From contig NZ_JAPFBW010000051.1 in the NCBI RefSeq assembly GCF_026153205.1, positions 1-34,461 on the forward strand: a DNA stretch of 34,461 bases, given 5' to 3'. Of this stretch, positions 17,836 through 25,792 are shown piece by piece (position 1 is the first letter of the stretch; every line of letters begins with the position of its first letter). The position numbers were made by a program, and so were the translations under genes. The DNA comes from Aquabacterium sp. A7-Y (lineage in GTDB: Bacteria > Pseudomonadota > Gammaproteobacteria > Burkholderiales > Burkholderiaceae_C). Under the pieces are notes generated by a model that made no database searches, was not told the DNA's origin, and saw only the letters and a list, made by a program, of their open reading frames with translations.

Positions 17836-18525
17836 ATGCGCATCCTGCTTGCCGAAGACGACGCCATCCTGAGCGACGCCCTGACCGCCAATCTCCAGCA
17901 CGCCGGCTTCGAGGTCGAGACCGCCGACAACGGCGCGGTCGCCGAATACCTGCTGCTGCGGCAACAATTCGATGTCGCGGTGCTCGACATCGGCCTGCCC
18001 ATGGTCGACGGCCTCACGGTGCTCAAGCGGGCCCGCGCCGCCAAGCCCGAGCAGCCCATCCTGCTGCTGACCGCGCTGTGCGACCTGGAGCACCGCGTCG
18101 AGGGCCTCAATGCCGGGGCCGACGACTACCTGACCAAACCCTTCGACTTCCCGGAGCTGGAGGCCCGCCTGCGGGCCCTGCTGCGCCGCGCCAAGCCCAG
18201 CGCCGGCAGCGTGCAGCAAGTCGGCGAGCTGACCTTCGACCGCGAGGCGCGGCGCGCCAGCATCGGCAGCGAGGCGGTCGACTTCTCGCCGCGCGAGTGG
18301 ACCTTGCTGGACCTGCTGCTCAGCCAGCGCGACAAGGTCGTGACCAAGGACCAGATCGCGCAGGTCTGGTCCGGCGAACGCCCCGACGCCGGCCGCAGCG
18401 ACGCCGCACCCGGCTCGATCGAGGTCTACATCCACCGGCTGCGCCGCAAGCTCGAACCCTCCGGCATCACCATCCGCACGGTGCGCGGCCTGGGCTATCT
18501 GCTGGAATTGGACGCGCCGGCGTGA
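17836..18525 (+). CDS. OmpR-family response regulator (TctD/QseB-like)
   Basis: A 229-residue two-component regulator. The receiver (1-115) has the acidic pocket E7-D8-D9, phosphorylation site D51 in VAVLDIGLPMVDGL, T79, and K101 in DDYLTKPFDFPELEA. The winged-helix output domain (about 128-225) has SPREWTLLDLLLSQRDKVVT and IEVYIHRLRRKLEPSGITIR followed by TVRGLGYLLEL. Next to it is a TctE-like kinase, the natural partner. The following operon encodes a GtsABC-type sugar transporter; Pseudomonas GltR/GtrS controls the homologous transporter, so a sugar-uptake role is a reasonable inference. A candidate binding site overlaps its own leader (17810-17827). Confidence 0.93.
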   Translation: MRILLAEDDAILSDALTANLQHAGFEVETADNGAVAEYLLLRQQFDVAVLDIGLPMVDGLTVLKRARAAKPEQPILLLTALCDLEHRVEGLNAGADDYLTKPFDFPELEARLRALLRRAKPSAGSVQQVGELTFDREARRASIGSEAVDFSPREWTLLDLLLSQRDKVVTKDQIAQVWSGERPDAGRSDAAPGSIEVYIHRLRRKLEPSGITIRTVRGLGYLLELDAPA

Positions 18526-18602
18526 GCGCCGCCCGGCCGCCCGAAGGCGCTCGCACCGCAGTGCGAAGCACGGAGGTTTTCCAATGAACGCCGCCCGGCC
18601 GC
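18522..18602 (+). repeat. 19-bp direct repeats flanking a 43-bp hairpin/Shine-Dalgarno insert
   Basis: GTGAGCGCCGCCCGGCCGC (18522-18540) recurs as ATGAACGCCGCCCGGCCGC (18584-18602), 17 of 19 identical, at a 62-bp interval. The first copy overlaps the response-regulator stop (TGA 18523-18525); the second begins with ATG. Between them is a hairpin TCGCAC-CGCA-GTGCGA (18551-18566) followed by CGGAGGTTTTCCA, a strong Shine-Dalgarno before ATG 18584. The arrangement looks like a small duplicated or inserted element that rebuilt the gene junction. Origin is inferred. Confidence 0.55.
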
Positions 18603-18607
18603 AATGA
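18584..18607 (+). CDS. Possible 7-codon leader peptide coupled to the histidine kinase
   Basis: ATG 18584, placed about 8 nt after GGAGG, opens a short frame encoding MNAARPQ that ends in TGA at 18605-18607. This overlaps the kinase ATG (18604-18606) as ATGA. The kinase itself has no other Shine-Dalgarno nearby, so ribosomes may reach it by termination-reinitiation. No function of the peptide itself is claimed. Confidence 0.35.
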   Translation: MNAARPQ

Positions 18608-20046
18608 GTTCCCGCCTCTGGCACAAACTCCAGGTGGGACTGCGGCTGGCGCCCGGCCAGCGCTCGCTGCGCCGCCACCTGATGGTCTGGCTGCTGCTGC
18701 CGCAGCTGGTGCTGTGGATGGCGGCCGCCTACGTCACCTACCACCTGGCCGCGCGTTATGCCAACCGCGCCATCGACCGCAGCCTCTACCAGTCTTCGCG
18801 CGCGCTGGCGCAGCAGGTCAAGCCCATCGGCAACGGCCTGTTCATCGACTTCCCCAAGGCCGCCCAGTCCATCATCGAGACCGACCCGGACGACAAGGTC
18901 TATTACATGGTCAGCACACCGCCCGGGCAGTTCATCCTGGGCAACAACAAGCTGCCGCCGCCGCCGGAGATCGCCCATCCGCAGCTCGACCTGCCCTATT
19001 TCTACGACGGCAGCGTCGGTGACACGCCGGTGCGGGTGGCGGCGCTCTACCTCGCCTGGGGCGAGGAAGGCGAGCCGCAGCGCATGCTGGTGCAGATTGC
19101 CAAGAGCCGCACCACGCGCGAGGATCTGGCGCGCCAGATCCTGATCGACACCGCGCTGCCGCTGTCGGGCCTGATCGTGCTGATGTCGCTGATCGTCTGG
19201 GGCGGCATCCGCACCGGCCTCGCGCCGCTGACCCGGCTGCGCGACCTGGTCGAGGACCGCGCCCCCAACGACCTCGCGCCCATCAAGCTGGAGTCGGCCC
19301 CGACCGAGGTGCGCGCCCTTGCGAAGGCGCTCAACACCCTGCTGGCCGAGGTGCACGAGAACGTCAGCTCGCAGAAGCGGTTCATCAGCAATGCCGCCCA
19401 CCAGCTGCGCACCCCGCTGGCCGGCCTCAAGTCGCAGGCCGAGCTGGCGCATGCGGAGGCCAGCGACCCGGTCCTCAAGGCCCGGCTGCAGCGTGTGCAG
19501 GAAAGCGCCGCCCGCGCCGCCCACCTGGTGGCCCAGCTGCTGACGCTCGCGCGTGCGGAGCCCGAGTCCGCAGCGGTGCAGGCGCGCAGCCGTTTCGACC
19601 TGCAGAAGCTGGCCCGCGACCTCGCCGCCGAGCTGGTGCCGCGCGCGCTGCAGGCCGGCGTCGACCTGGGCTGCGACGACGACAGCAACCCCGGCCCGCT
19701 GGAGGTCAGCGGCAATGCCCTGCTGATCCGGGAAGCGCTGCAGAACCTGATCGACAACGCGATCCGTTATGCCGGCCGGGGCGCCACCGTGACGCTGCGC
19801 AGCCGCCGCGACCGCCAACAAGCCGTCATCGAGGTCGAGGACGACGGCCCGGGCCTGCCCCCGGAGCCGCAGATCCACGAACGGGTCTTCGAGCGTTTCG
19901 TGCGCGCGACCCACGAGGGCAACGGATGCGGCCTGGGCCTCGCCATCGTGAAGGAGATCGCCGAGCGCCATGCCGGCAAGGTCGCGCTGTCGCCGGTGCT
20001 GCCCCACGGTCTGCGCGCCACCCTGCGGCTGCCCCTGGCAGGCTGA
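18604..20046 (+). CDS. Sensor histidine kinase (TctE/2CSK_N type)
   Basis: A 480-residue inner-membrane kinase. TM1 is about residues 27-48 (MVWLLLPQLVLWMAAAYVTY); a periplasmic sensor of about 130 residues resembling the 2CSK_N domain of TctE-like kinases follows; TM2 is about 183-202 (TALPLSGLIVLMSLIVWGGI). The HisKA phospho-acceptor is H266 in RFISNAAHQLRTPLAGLKSQ, then the N box (EALQNLIDNAIRYAG), G1 (EDDGPGLPPEP) and G2 (GNGCGLGLAIVKEIA). TctE-like kinases typically sense carboxylates; here the neighbouring operon suggests a sugar or sugar-acid signal. Start ATG 18604 gives a normal N-terminus and overlaps the stop of a 7-codon frame. The partner is the regulator at 17836. Confidence 0.92.
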   Translation: MSSRLWHKLQVGLRLAPGQRSLRRHLMVWLLLPQLVLWMAAAYVTYHLAARYANRAIDRSLYQSSRALAQQVKPIGNGLFIDFPKAAQSIIETDPDDKVYYMVSTPPGQFILGNNKLPPPPEIAHPQLDLPYFYDGSVGDTPVRVAALYLAWGEEGEPQRMLVQIAKSRTTREDLARQILIDTALPLSGLIVLMSLIVWGGIRTGLAPLTRLRDLVEDRAPNDLAPIKLESAPTEVRALAKALNTLLAEVHENVSSQKRFISNAAHQLRTPLAGLKSQAELAHAEASDPVLKARLQRVQESAARAAHLVAQLLTLARAEPESAAVQARSRFDLQKLARDLAAELVPRALQAGVDLGCDDDSNPGPLEVSGNALLIREALQNLIDNAIRYAGRGATVTLRSRRDRQQAVIEVEDDGPGLPPEPQIHERVFERFVRATHEGNGCGLGLAIVKEIAERHAGKVALSPVLPHGLRATLRLPLAG

Positions 20047-20112
20047 TTGCCCGTTTGCCGCCGGGCCCGAGCGGCCCTTGCCCTCCCCTCCGGCCGCCTG
20101 GAAACGCCTAGG

Positions 20113-20130
20113 GTAAGTACCAGGTTAAAG
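20113..20130 (+). promoter_or_regulatory. Site B of the shared 18-bp motif, gtsA promoter region
   Basis: GTAAGTACCAGGTTAAAG on the plus strand, in the 192-bp gap before gtsA. It shares nine fixed positions with site A (17810) and site C (20145, opposite strand). Its GTTAAAGAA end also forms a 9-bp inverted repeat with TTCTTTAAC at 20143-20151 (10-bp spacer). Candidate response-regulator binding site. Confidence 0.45.
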
Positions 20131-20144
20131 AACCATTGCCGCTT

Positions 20145-20162
20145 CTTTAACGCAGTCTTAAC
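20145..20162 (-). promoter_or_regulatory. Site C of the shared 18-bp motif, gtsA promoter region
   Basis: Read on the minus strand this is GTTAAGACTGCGTTAAAG; on the plus strand CTTTAACGCAGTCTTAAC. The plus-strand reading TTTAAC-N5-CTTAAC resembles the direct-repeat box recognised by PmrA/QseB-type regulators, differing from it only in the last base of each half-site. It faces site B across 14 bp. No clear -10 follows, consistent with an activator-dependent promoter. The rest of the leader to 20238 shows only the GAGGAG Shine-Dalgarno. Confidence 0.45.
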
Positions 20163-20238
20163 ATTGCGCCCACGGCACCGTCGCCCCCCCCGGGCCGCGC
20201 CGTGAACCATCACATATTGAAGACGAGGAGCACAAACG

Positions 20239-21504
20239 ATGTCCGCATCGAATCTGTCCGTTCGCTGCCTGGCAGGCGCCCTGGCCGCCACCGGCCTGAT
20301 GGCCGCCACTGCCGCGCAAGCCGGTGAAGTCGAAGTCCTGCACTGGTGGACCTCGGGCGGCGAGGCCAAGGCCGCCACCGCCCTGAAGGGCAAGCTGCTG
20401 GCGCTGGGCCACACCTGGCGCGATTTCGCGGTCGCCGGCGGCGGCGGCGATTCGGCCATGACCGTGCTCAAGTCCCGCGTCGTGTCGGGCAACGCCCCGG
20501 CCGCGGCGCAGATCAAGGGCCCCTCGATCCAGGAATGGGCGCGTGAAGGCGTGCTCGCCAACATCGACGACGTCGCCAAGGCCAACCAGTGGGACAGCCT
20601 GCTCCCCAAGACCATCGCCGACGGCCTGAAGTACAAGGGCAGCTACGTCGCCGCTCCCGTCAACGTGCACCGCGTGAACTGGCTGTGGGCCAACCCGGCC
20701 GTGTTCCAGAAGGCCGGCGTCAAGGTCCCGACCACCTGGGACGAGTTTTTCACCGCCGCCGAGGCCCTCAAGAAGGCCGGCGTGATCCCGGTCGCCCACG
20801 GCGGCCAGAACTGGCAGGACTTCACCACCTTCGAGGCGGTCGCGCTGGGTGTCGGTGGCGCCGACTTCTACAAGAAGGCGCTGGTGCAGATGGACCAGGG
20901 CACGCTGAAGAGCGCGACCATGGAGAAGGTGCTGACCACCTTCAAGAAGGTCAAGGACTACACCGACCGCAATGCGCCCGGCCGCGACTGGAACCTGGCC
21001 ACCGCGATGGTCATCAATGGCCAGGCCGGCATGCAGATCATGGGCGACTGGGCCAAGGGCGAGTTCATCGCCGCGGGCAAGACCCCGGGCAAGGACTTCG
21101 TCTGTGCACCGGCTCCCGGCACCGGCAAGGCTTACACGTACAACGTCGACAGCTTCGCGATGTTCAAGATCAAGAACGACGCGAACGTGAAGGCGCAGAA
21201 GGACCTGGCCACCGCCATCATGTCGCCCGAGTTCCAGGAGGTCTTCAACCTGAACAAGGGCTCCATCCCGGTGCGCCTGAACATGGACCTGGCCAAGTTC
21301 GACGACTGCGCCAAGCAGTCCTCGTCCGACTTCGTCGCCAGCTCCAAGTCCGGCACGCTGCTGCCCTCGATCGCCCACGGCATGGCGGTGCCCTCGGCCG
21401 CCGAAGGCGCGATCAAGGACGCGGTGTCGCAGTTCTGGAACACCGACAAGATGACCGCCAAGGAAGCGATGGACCGCATCGCCTCCGCTGCCAAGCAGAA
21501 GTGA
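20239..21504 (+). CDS. gtsA: Glucose/mannose-type ABC transporter periplasmic binding protein
   Basis: Periplasmic sugar-binding protein of 421 residues. A signal peptide (MSASNLSVRCLAGALAATGL to AAQA, about residues 1-28) precedes the mature GEVEVLHWWTSGGEAKAATA, the hallmark opening of the Pseudomonas GtsA/GltB glucose-binding family. Further GtsA blocks are AVAGGGGDSAMTVLKSRVVS, AAQIKGPSIQEWAREGVL, YVAAPVNVHRVNWLWANPAVF, PVAHGGQNWQDFTTFEAV, NGQAGMQIMGDWAKGEF and NKGSIPVRLNMDL. The tryptophans and charged residues of the sugar site are retained. ATG 20239 has GAGGAG upstream. First gene of the transporter operon, behind the two-component system whose candidate sites precede it. Glucose, mannose or a related monosaccharide is the probable ligand. 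Confidence 0.93.
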   Translation: MSASNLSVRCLAGALAATGLMAATAAQAGEVEVLHWWTSGGEAKAATALKGKLLALGHTWRDFAVAGGGGDSAMTVLKSRVVSGNAPAAAQIKGPSIQEWAREGVLANIDDVAKANQWDSLLPKTIADGLKYKGSYVAAPVNVHRVNWLWANPAVFQKAGVKVPTTWDEFFTAAEALKKAGVIPVAHGGQNWQDFTTFEAVALGVGGADFYKKALVQMDQGTLKSATMEKVLTTFKKVKDYTDRNAPGRDWNLATAMVINGQAGMQIMGDWAKGEFIAAGKTPGKDFVCAPAPGTGKAYTYNVDSFAMFKIKNDANVKAQKDLATAIMSPEFQEVFNLNKGSIPVRLNMDLAKFDDCAKQSSSDFVASSKSGTLLPSIAHGMAVPSAAEGAIKDAVSQFWNTDKMTAKEAMDRIASAAKQK

Positions 21505-21512
21505 TGGTCTGA

Positions 21513-21560
21513 GCGCCGGCTCGGCGCCGTGTCTTGCGGCGCGCCCCGGATCACCCGGGG
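21513..21560 (+). other. Two intercistronic hairpins after gtsA
   Basis: GCGCCG/CGGCGC (21513-21518 with 21522-21527, loop GCT) and CCCCGG/CCGGGG (21544-21549 with 21555-21560, loop ATCAC) follow the gtsA stop. Neither has a U-tract. Hairpins here commonly protect the binding-protein mRNA so that it exceeds the permeases. The remaining gap to 21669 shows nothing else I can support. Confidence 0.45.
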
Positions 21561-21669
21561 GCTTGCCGGCTGGTGCCTTGGTGCCTCGCGCGCCAAGGTG
21601 CACGAATCCAGTGCCGCGGCTGCTTTGGGCCACGGCGCCCTGTCCTCCTCGCCACCTCGAAAGTCCCGG

Positions 21670-22554
21670 ATGTCATCGCCTTCGACCCCGCGGCCGAACC
21701 AGCCCTGGCTGCCCAAGCTGGTACTGGCACCCTCCTTCATCCTGTCCTTCCTGTTCATCTACGGCCTGATCGCCTGGAACGGCTACCTCTCGGTGTCGGC
21801 CTCGCGCCTGCTGCCGAACTACCAGTTCGTCGGGCTGGAGCAGTACGTCACGCTGTTCGACAGCGAGCGCTGGTGGGTGGCGGCCAAGAACCTCGGCATC
21901 TTCGGCGTGCTGTTCATCGGCATCGGCATGGCCCTGGGCCTGTTCCTGGCCATCCTGCTGGACCAGAAGATCCGGGCCGAAGGCGCGCTGCGCACCATCT
22001 ATCTCTACCCGATGGCGCTGTCCTTCATCGTCACCGGCACCGCCTGGAAGTGGATCCTGAACCCCGGCCTGGGTCTGGAGAACGTGGTGCGCGGCTGGGG
22101 TTTCGAGAGCTTCACCTTCGACTGGCTCATCAACCCCGACTACGCCATCTACACCGTCGTGATCGCGGGCGTCTGGCAGTCCTCGGGTTTCGTGATGGCG
22201 CTGTTCCTGGCCGGGCTGCGCGGCATCGACGACTCCATCATCAAGGCCGCCCAGGTCGACGGCGCCTCTCTGCCGCGCATTTACCTGCGCATCATCATCC
22301 CCAGCCTCGGCCCGGTGTTCTTCAGCACCCTGCTGGTGCTGGCCCACATCGCGATCAAGAGCTTCGACCTGGTCATCGCGCTGACCAACGGCGGCCCCGG
22401 CTACGCCAGCGACGTGCCGGCCACCTTCATGTACGCGATGGCCTTCTCGCGCGGGCAGATCGGCCTGGGCGCGGCCTCGGCGACCATCATGCTGGCGACC
22501 ATCGCGGCCATCGTCGTGCCCTACCTCTATTCCGAACTGCGCACCAAACGTTGA
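21670..22554 (+). CDS. gtsB: Sugar ABC transporter permease (MalF/GtsB type)
   Basis: Inner-membrane permease of 294 residues with six predicted transmembrane segments. The first is about residues 16-34 (KLVLAPSFILSFLFIYGLI). The EAA loop that docks the ATPase is IIKAAQVDGASLPRIYLRII (about 190-210), followed by IPSLGP. Other family features are YLYPMALSFIVTGTAWKWIL and ALTNGGPGYASDVPATFMY. ATG 21670 (MSSPSTPRPNQPWLPK) gives a normal short cytoplasmic N-terminus; the frame is open further upstream to 21529 but without homology. No clear Shine-Dalgarno is seen, so expression may rely on the upstream transcript structure. It pairs with GtsC. Confidence 0.92.
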   Translation: MSSPSTPRPNQPWLPKLVLAPSFILSFLFIYGLIAWNGYLSVSASRLLPNYQFVGLEQYVTLFDSERWWVAAKNLGIFGVLFIGIGMALGLFLAILLDQKIRAEGALRTIYLYPMALSFIVTGTAWKWILNPGLGLENVVRGWGFESFTFDWLINPDYAIYTVVIAGVWQSSGFVMALFLAGLRGIDDSIIKAAQVDGASLPRIYLRIIIPSLGPVFFSTLLVLAHIAIKSFDLVIALTNGGPGYASDVPATFMYAMAFSRGQIGLGAASATIMLATIAAIVVPYLYSELRTKR

Positions 22555-22561
22555 GCCTGTC

Positions 22562-23410
22562 ATGCAGAACTTCCACCGATTCGTGATCTGGTCGCTGCTG
22601 CTCGGCTTCGCGGCGATCTTCCTGGCGCCGCTCTACGTGATGCTGGTGACCTCGCTGAAAGACATGAACGAGATCCGCTCCGGCGGCCTGCTCTCGCTGC
22701 CCCAGGCCGTCAACGTCGAGGCCTGGGGCAAGGCCTGGTCCAGCGCCTGCACCGGCACCGACTGCGGGGGCCTGAAGCCGTTTTTCCTCAATTCCGCCCT
22801 GATGGTCGTGCCCGCGGTGCTGATCTCCACCACGCTGGGTGCCATCAACGGCTATGTCATCAGCAAGTGGCGTTTCCGCGGCAGTGAGCTGATGTTCGGC
22901 CTGATGCTGTTCGGCGTTTTCATGCCCATGCAGGTGGTGCTGCTGCCAATGTCGCAGGTGCTGGGCTGGCTGGGCATTTCCAGCTCGGTCTGGGGCCTGG
23001 TGCTGGTGCACGTGCTGGCCGGCATCCCGTCGACCACGCTGTTCTTCCGCAACTACTACGTCGGCCTGCCCGATGAACTGATCAAGGCCGCGATGCTCGA
23101 CGGCGCCGGCTTCTGGCGCATCTTCTGGCGCATCGTGCTGCCGCTGTCGACGCCCATCCTGGTCGTCACGCTGATCTGGCAATTCACCAACATCTGGAAC
23201 GACTTCCTCTACGGCGTGGTGTTCTCGGGCGGCGACTCCAAGCCGGTGACGGTGGGCCTCAACAACCTCGCCAACACCTCCAGCGTGGTCAAGGAATACA
23301 ACGTCGACATGGCCGCCGCGATGATCGCCGCGCTGCCGACCCTGGCGATCTACGTGATCGCGGGCAAGTACTTCGTGCGCGGGCTGACCGCCGGCGCCGT
23401 CAAAGGTTAA
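22562..23410 (+). CDS. gtsC: Sugar ABC transporter permease (MalG/GtsC type)
   Basis: Second permease subunit, 282 residues, with six predicted membrane segments starting with VIWSLLLGFAAIFLAPLYVM (about 8-27) and the conserved TSLKDMNEI after TM1. The EAA loop is LIKAAMLDGAGFWRIFWRIV followed by LPLSTP. A Cys-containing periplasmic insert (SSACTGTDCGGLKP, about 59-72) precedes FFLNSALMV. ATG is 7 bp after the gtsB stop, so translation is probably coupled. It forms the heterodimeric channel with GtsB. Confidence 0.93.
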   Translation: MQNFHRFVIWSLLLGFAAIFLAPLYVMLVTSLKDMNEIRSGGLLSLPQAVNVEAWGKAWSSACTGTDCGGLKPFFLNSALMVVPAVLISTTLGAINGYVISKWRFRGSELMFGLMLFGVFMPMQVVLLPMSQVLGWLGISSSVWGLVLVHVLAGIPSTTLFFRNYYVGLPDELIKAAMLDGAGFWRIFWRIVLPLSTPILVVTLIWQFTNIWNDFLYGVVFSGGDSKPVTVGLNNLANTSSVVKEYNVDMAAAMIAALPTLAIYVIAGKYFVRGLTAGAVKG

Positions 23411-23431
23411 TTCGAGAAGCAGAGCGACAAC

Positions 23432-24496
<1,065 letters not shown>

Positions 24497-24498
24497 TA

Positions 24499-24551
24499 CG
24501 CTACACGCGTAGCGCTCCCCCTCCTCCCGCCGGGCGCCGCCCGGCGTTTTT
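24499..24551 (+). terminator. Double hairpin terminator after the sugar ABC operon
   Basis: A first hairpin CGCTAC-ACGC-GTAGCG (24499-24514) begins just after the ATPase stop. It is followed by an intrinsic terminator CGCCGGGC-GCC-GCCCGGCG (24528-24546) with a TTTTT tail (24547-24551). The next gene's ATG (24562) is only 10 bp beyond the U-tract, leaving no room for a separate promoter. Confidence 0.85.
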
Positions 24552-24561
24552 CATTGGCTTG

Positions 24562-25782
24562 ATGCAAACCCTGCCTCGCTTTCGCTCCGCGACCTTCCTG
24601 AAAGAGCACATCTTTCACACGATGGCCTTCTACCATCCGACCTGCATCGACAAGCGAGGCGGCTACTTCCAGTACTTCCGGGACGATCGCAGCCCTTACG
24701 ACCCCGAGCGCCGGCGCCTGGTCAACACCACGCGCTTGATCTTCAACTACGCGATGGCCTTCCTGCATTTCAGGGCGCCGAGCTACCTGGAAGCGGCGCG
24801 CCACGGCCTGCGTTTCCTGCGCGAACAGCATCGCCATCCCGACACCGGGCATTACGCCTGGATGCTGCACGTCGAAGACGATGTCGAGGGGCGGCGCACC
24901 GCGCAGGTCGTGGACGACGCGCAATACGCCTACGGCCTGGCCTTCGTGCTGCTTGCCTACGCGACCACGCTGAAGGCCGGCGTCAGCGAGGCGCGGGCCT
25001 GGCTGGACGAGACCTGGGAGCAGCTGGAAAGCCGCTTCTGGGACGCGGGCGCCGGCCTCTACGCCGACGAAGCTGCACCCGGGGGCGGCTGGGCCGCCTA
25101 TCGTGGACAGAACACCACGATGCACGTCTTCGAGGCGCTGCTGGCCGCACACGACGCCACCGGCGAGGCCCGTTTCCTCGACCGGGCCGAGGCGATCGCC
25201 AAGCGCGTGACGGTCGAGTTGACCGAGCACACCAACGGACTGGTCTGGGAGCGCTACCGGCCCGACTGGCAGCCGGACTGGGAGTACCACCGCGACAACG
25301 GCGGCGACACCTTCCGGCCCTGGGGCTTTCGTTTCGGCCACCAGACCGAGTGGGCCAAGCTGCTGCTGCTGCTCGACCGGGTGCGGCCCTTGCCCTGGCT
25401 GCTGCCGCGCGCCCAGGCGCTGTTCGACGCGACGATGACACGCGCCTGGGACGCCGAACGCGGCGGCATGTTCAACCGCATGGCGCCGGACGGCAGCATC
25501 CACGACGGCCGCAAGTTCTTCTGGGTCCAGTCCGAGACCATGGCGGCAGGCGCGCTGCTCGGGCAGCGTACCGGGCTGCCGGTCTACTGGCGCTGGTTCG
25601 ACCGGCTCTGGTCCTACATGTGGGACTACCTGATCGACCATGAGCACGGCGCCTACCACCACATGCTGGGGCCCGACAACCGCCCGGTGGGCAACGACAA
25701 GAGCCGCACCGGCAAGACCGACTACCACACGCTGGGGACGGTCTATGTCGCGCTGACGGCCTTGCCGGCCGCCGCGACCTGA
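24562..25782 (+). CDS. AGE-family sugar epimerase/isomerase
   Basis: A 406-residue (alpha/alpha)6-barrel protein of the N-acylglucosamine 2-epimerase family, which also includes mannose isomerases, YihS and cellobiose 2-epimerases. Expected catalytic residues are present: Arg in NTTRLIFNYAMAFLHF (about residue 55), His in FRFGHQTEWAKLLLLLDR (about 257) and His near the C-terminus in KTDYHTLGTVYVAL. RGQNTTMHVFEALLAAHDAT and FFWVQSETMAAGALLG are also family-typical. Given the adjacent GtsABC importer, conversion of mannose or another monosaccharide to fructose-type sugars is plausible. It starts 10 bp after an intrinsic terminator and has no Shine-Dalgarno before ATG 24562 (TTG 24559 is an alternative), so expression may depend on read-through. 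The 3' end lies 10 bp from a convergent gene. Confidence 0.87.
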   Translation: MQTLPRFRSATFLKEHIFHTMAFYHPTCIDKRGGYFQYFRDDRSPYDPERRRLVNTTRLIFNYAMAFLHFRAPSYLEAARHGLRFLREQHRHPDTGHYAWMLHVEDDVEGRRTAQVVDDAQYAYGLAFVLLAYATTLKAGVSEARAWLDETWEQLESRFWDAGAGLYADEAAPGGGWAAYRGQNTTMHVFEALLAAHDATGEARFLDRAEAIAKRVTVELTEHTNGLVWERYRPDWQPDWEYHRDNGGDTFRPWGFRFGHQTEWAKLLLLLDRVRPLPWLLPRAQALFDATMTRAWDAERGGMFNRMAPDGSIHDGRKFFWVQSETMAAGALLGQRTGLPVYWRWFDRLWSYMWDYLIDHEHGAYHHMLGPDNRPVGNDKSRTGKTDYHTLGTVYVALTALPAAAT

Positions 25783-25792
25783 GGTCCCCGGG

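Noticed and set aside
16327-20007. A very long minus-strand open frame of 1226 codons
   Set aside because: It is antisense to sdaA, the response regulator and the kinase, has no motifs and the composition of a GC-rich shadow frame.
20124-20151. GTTAAAGAA/TTCTTTAAC as a rho-independent terminator of the kinase gene
   Set aside because: The stem is AT-rich with a 10-nt spacer and no U-tract, and its position just before gtsA suits an operator better.
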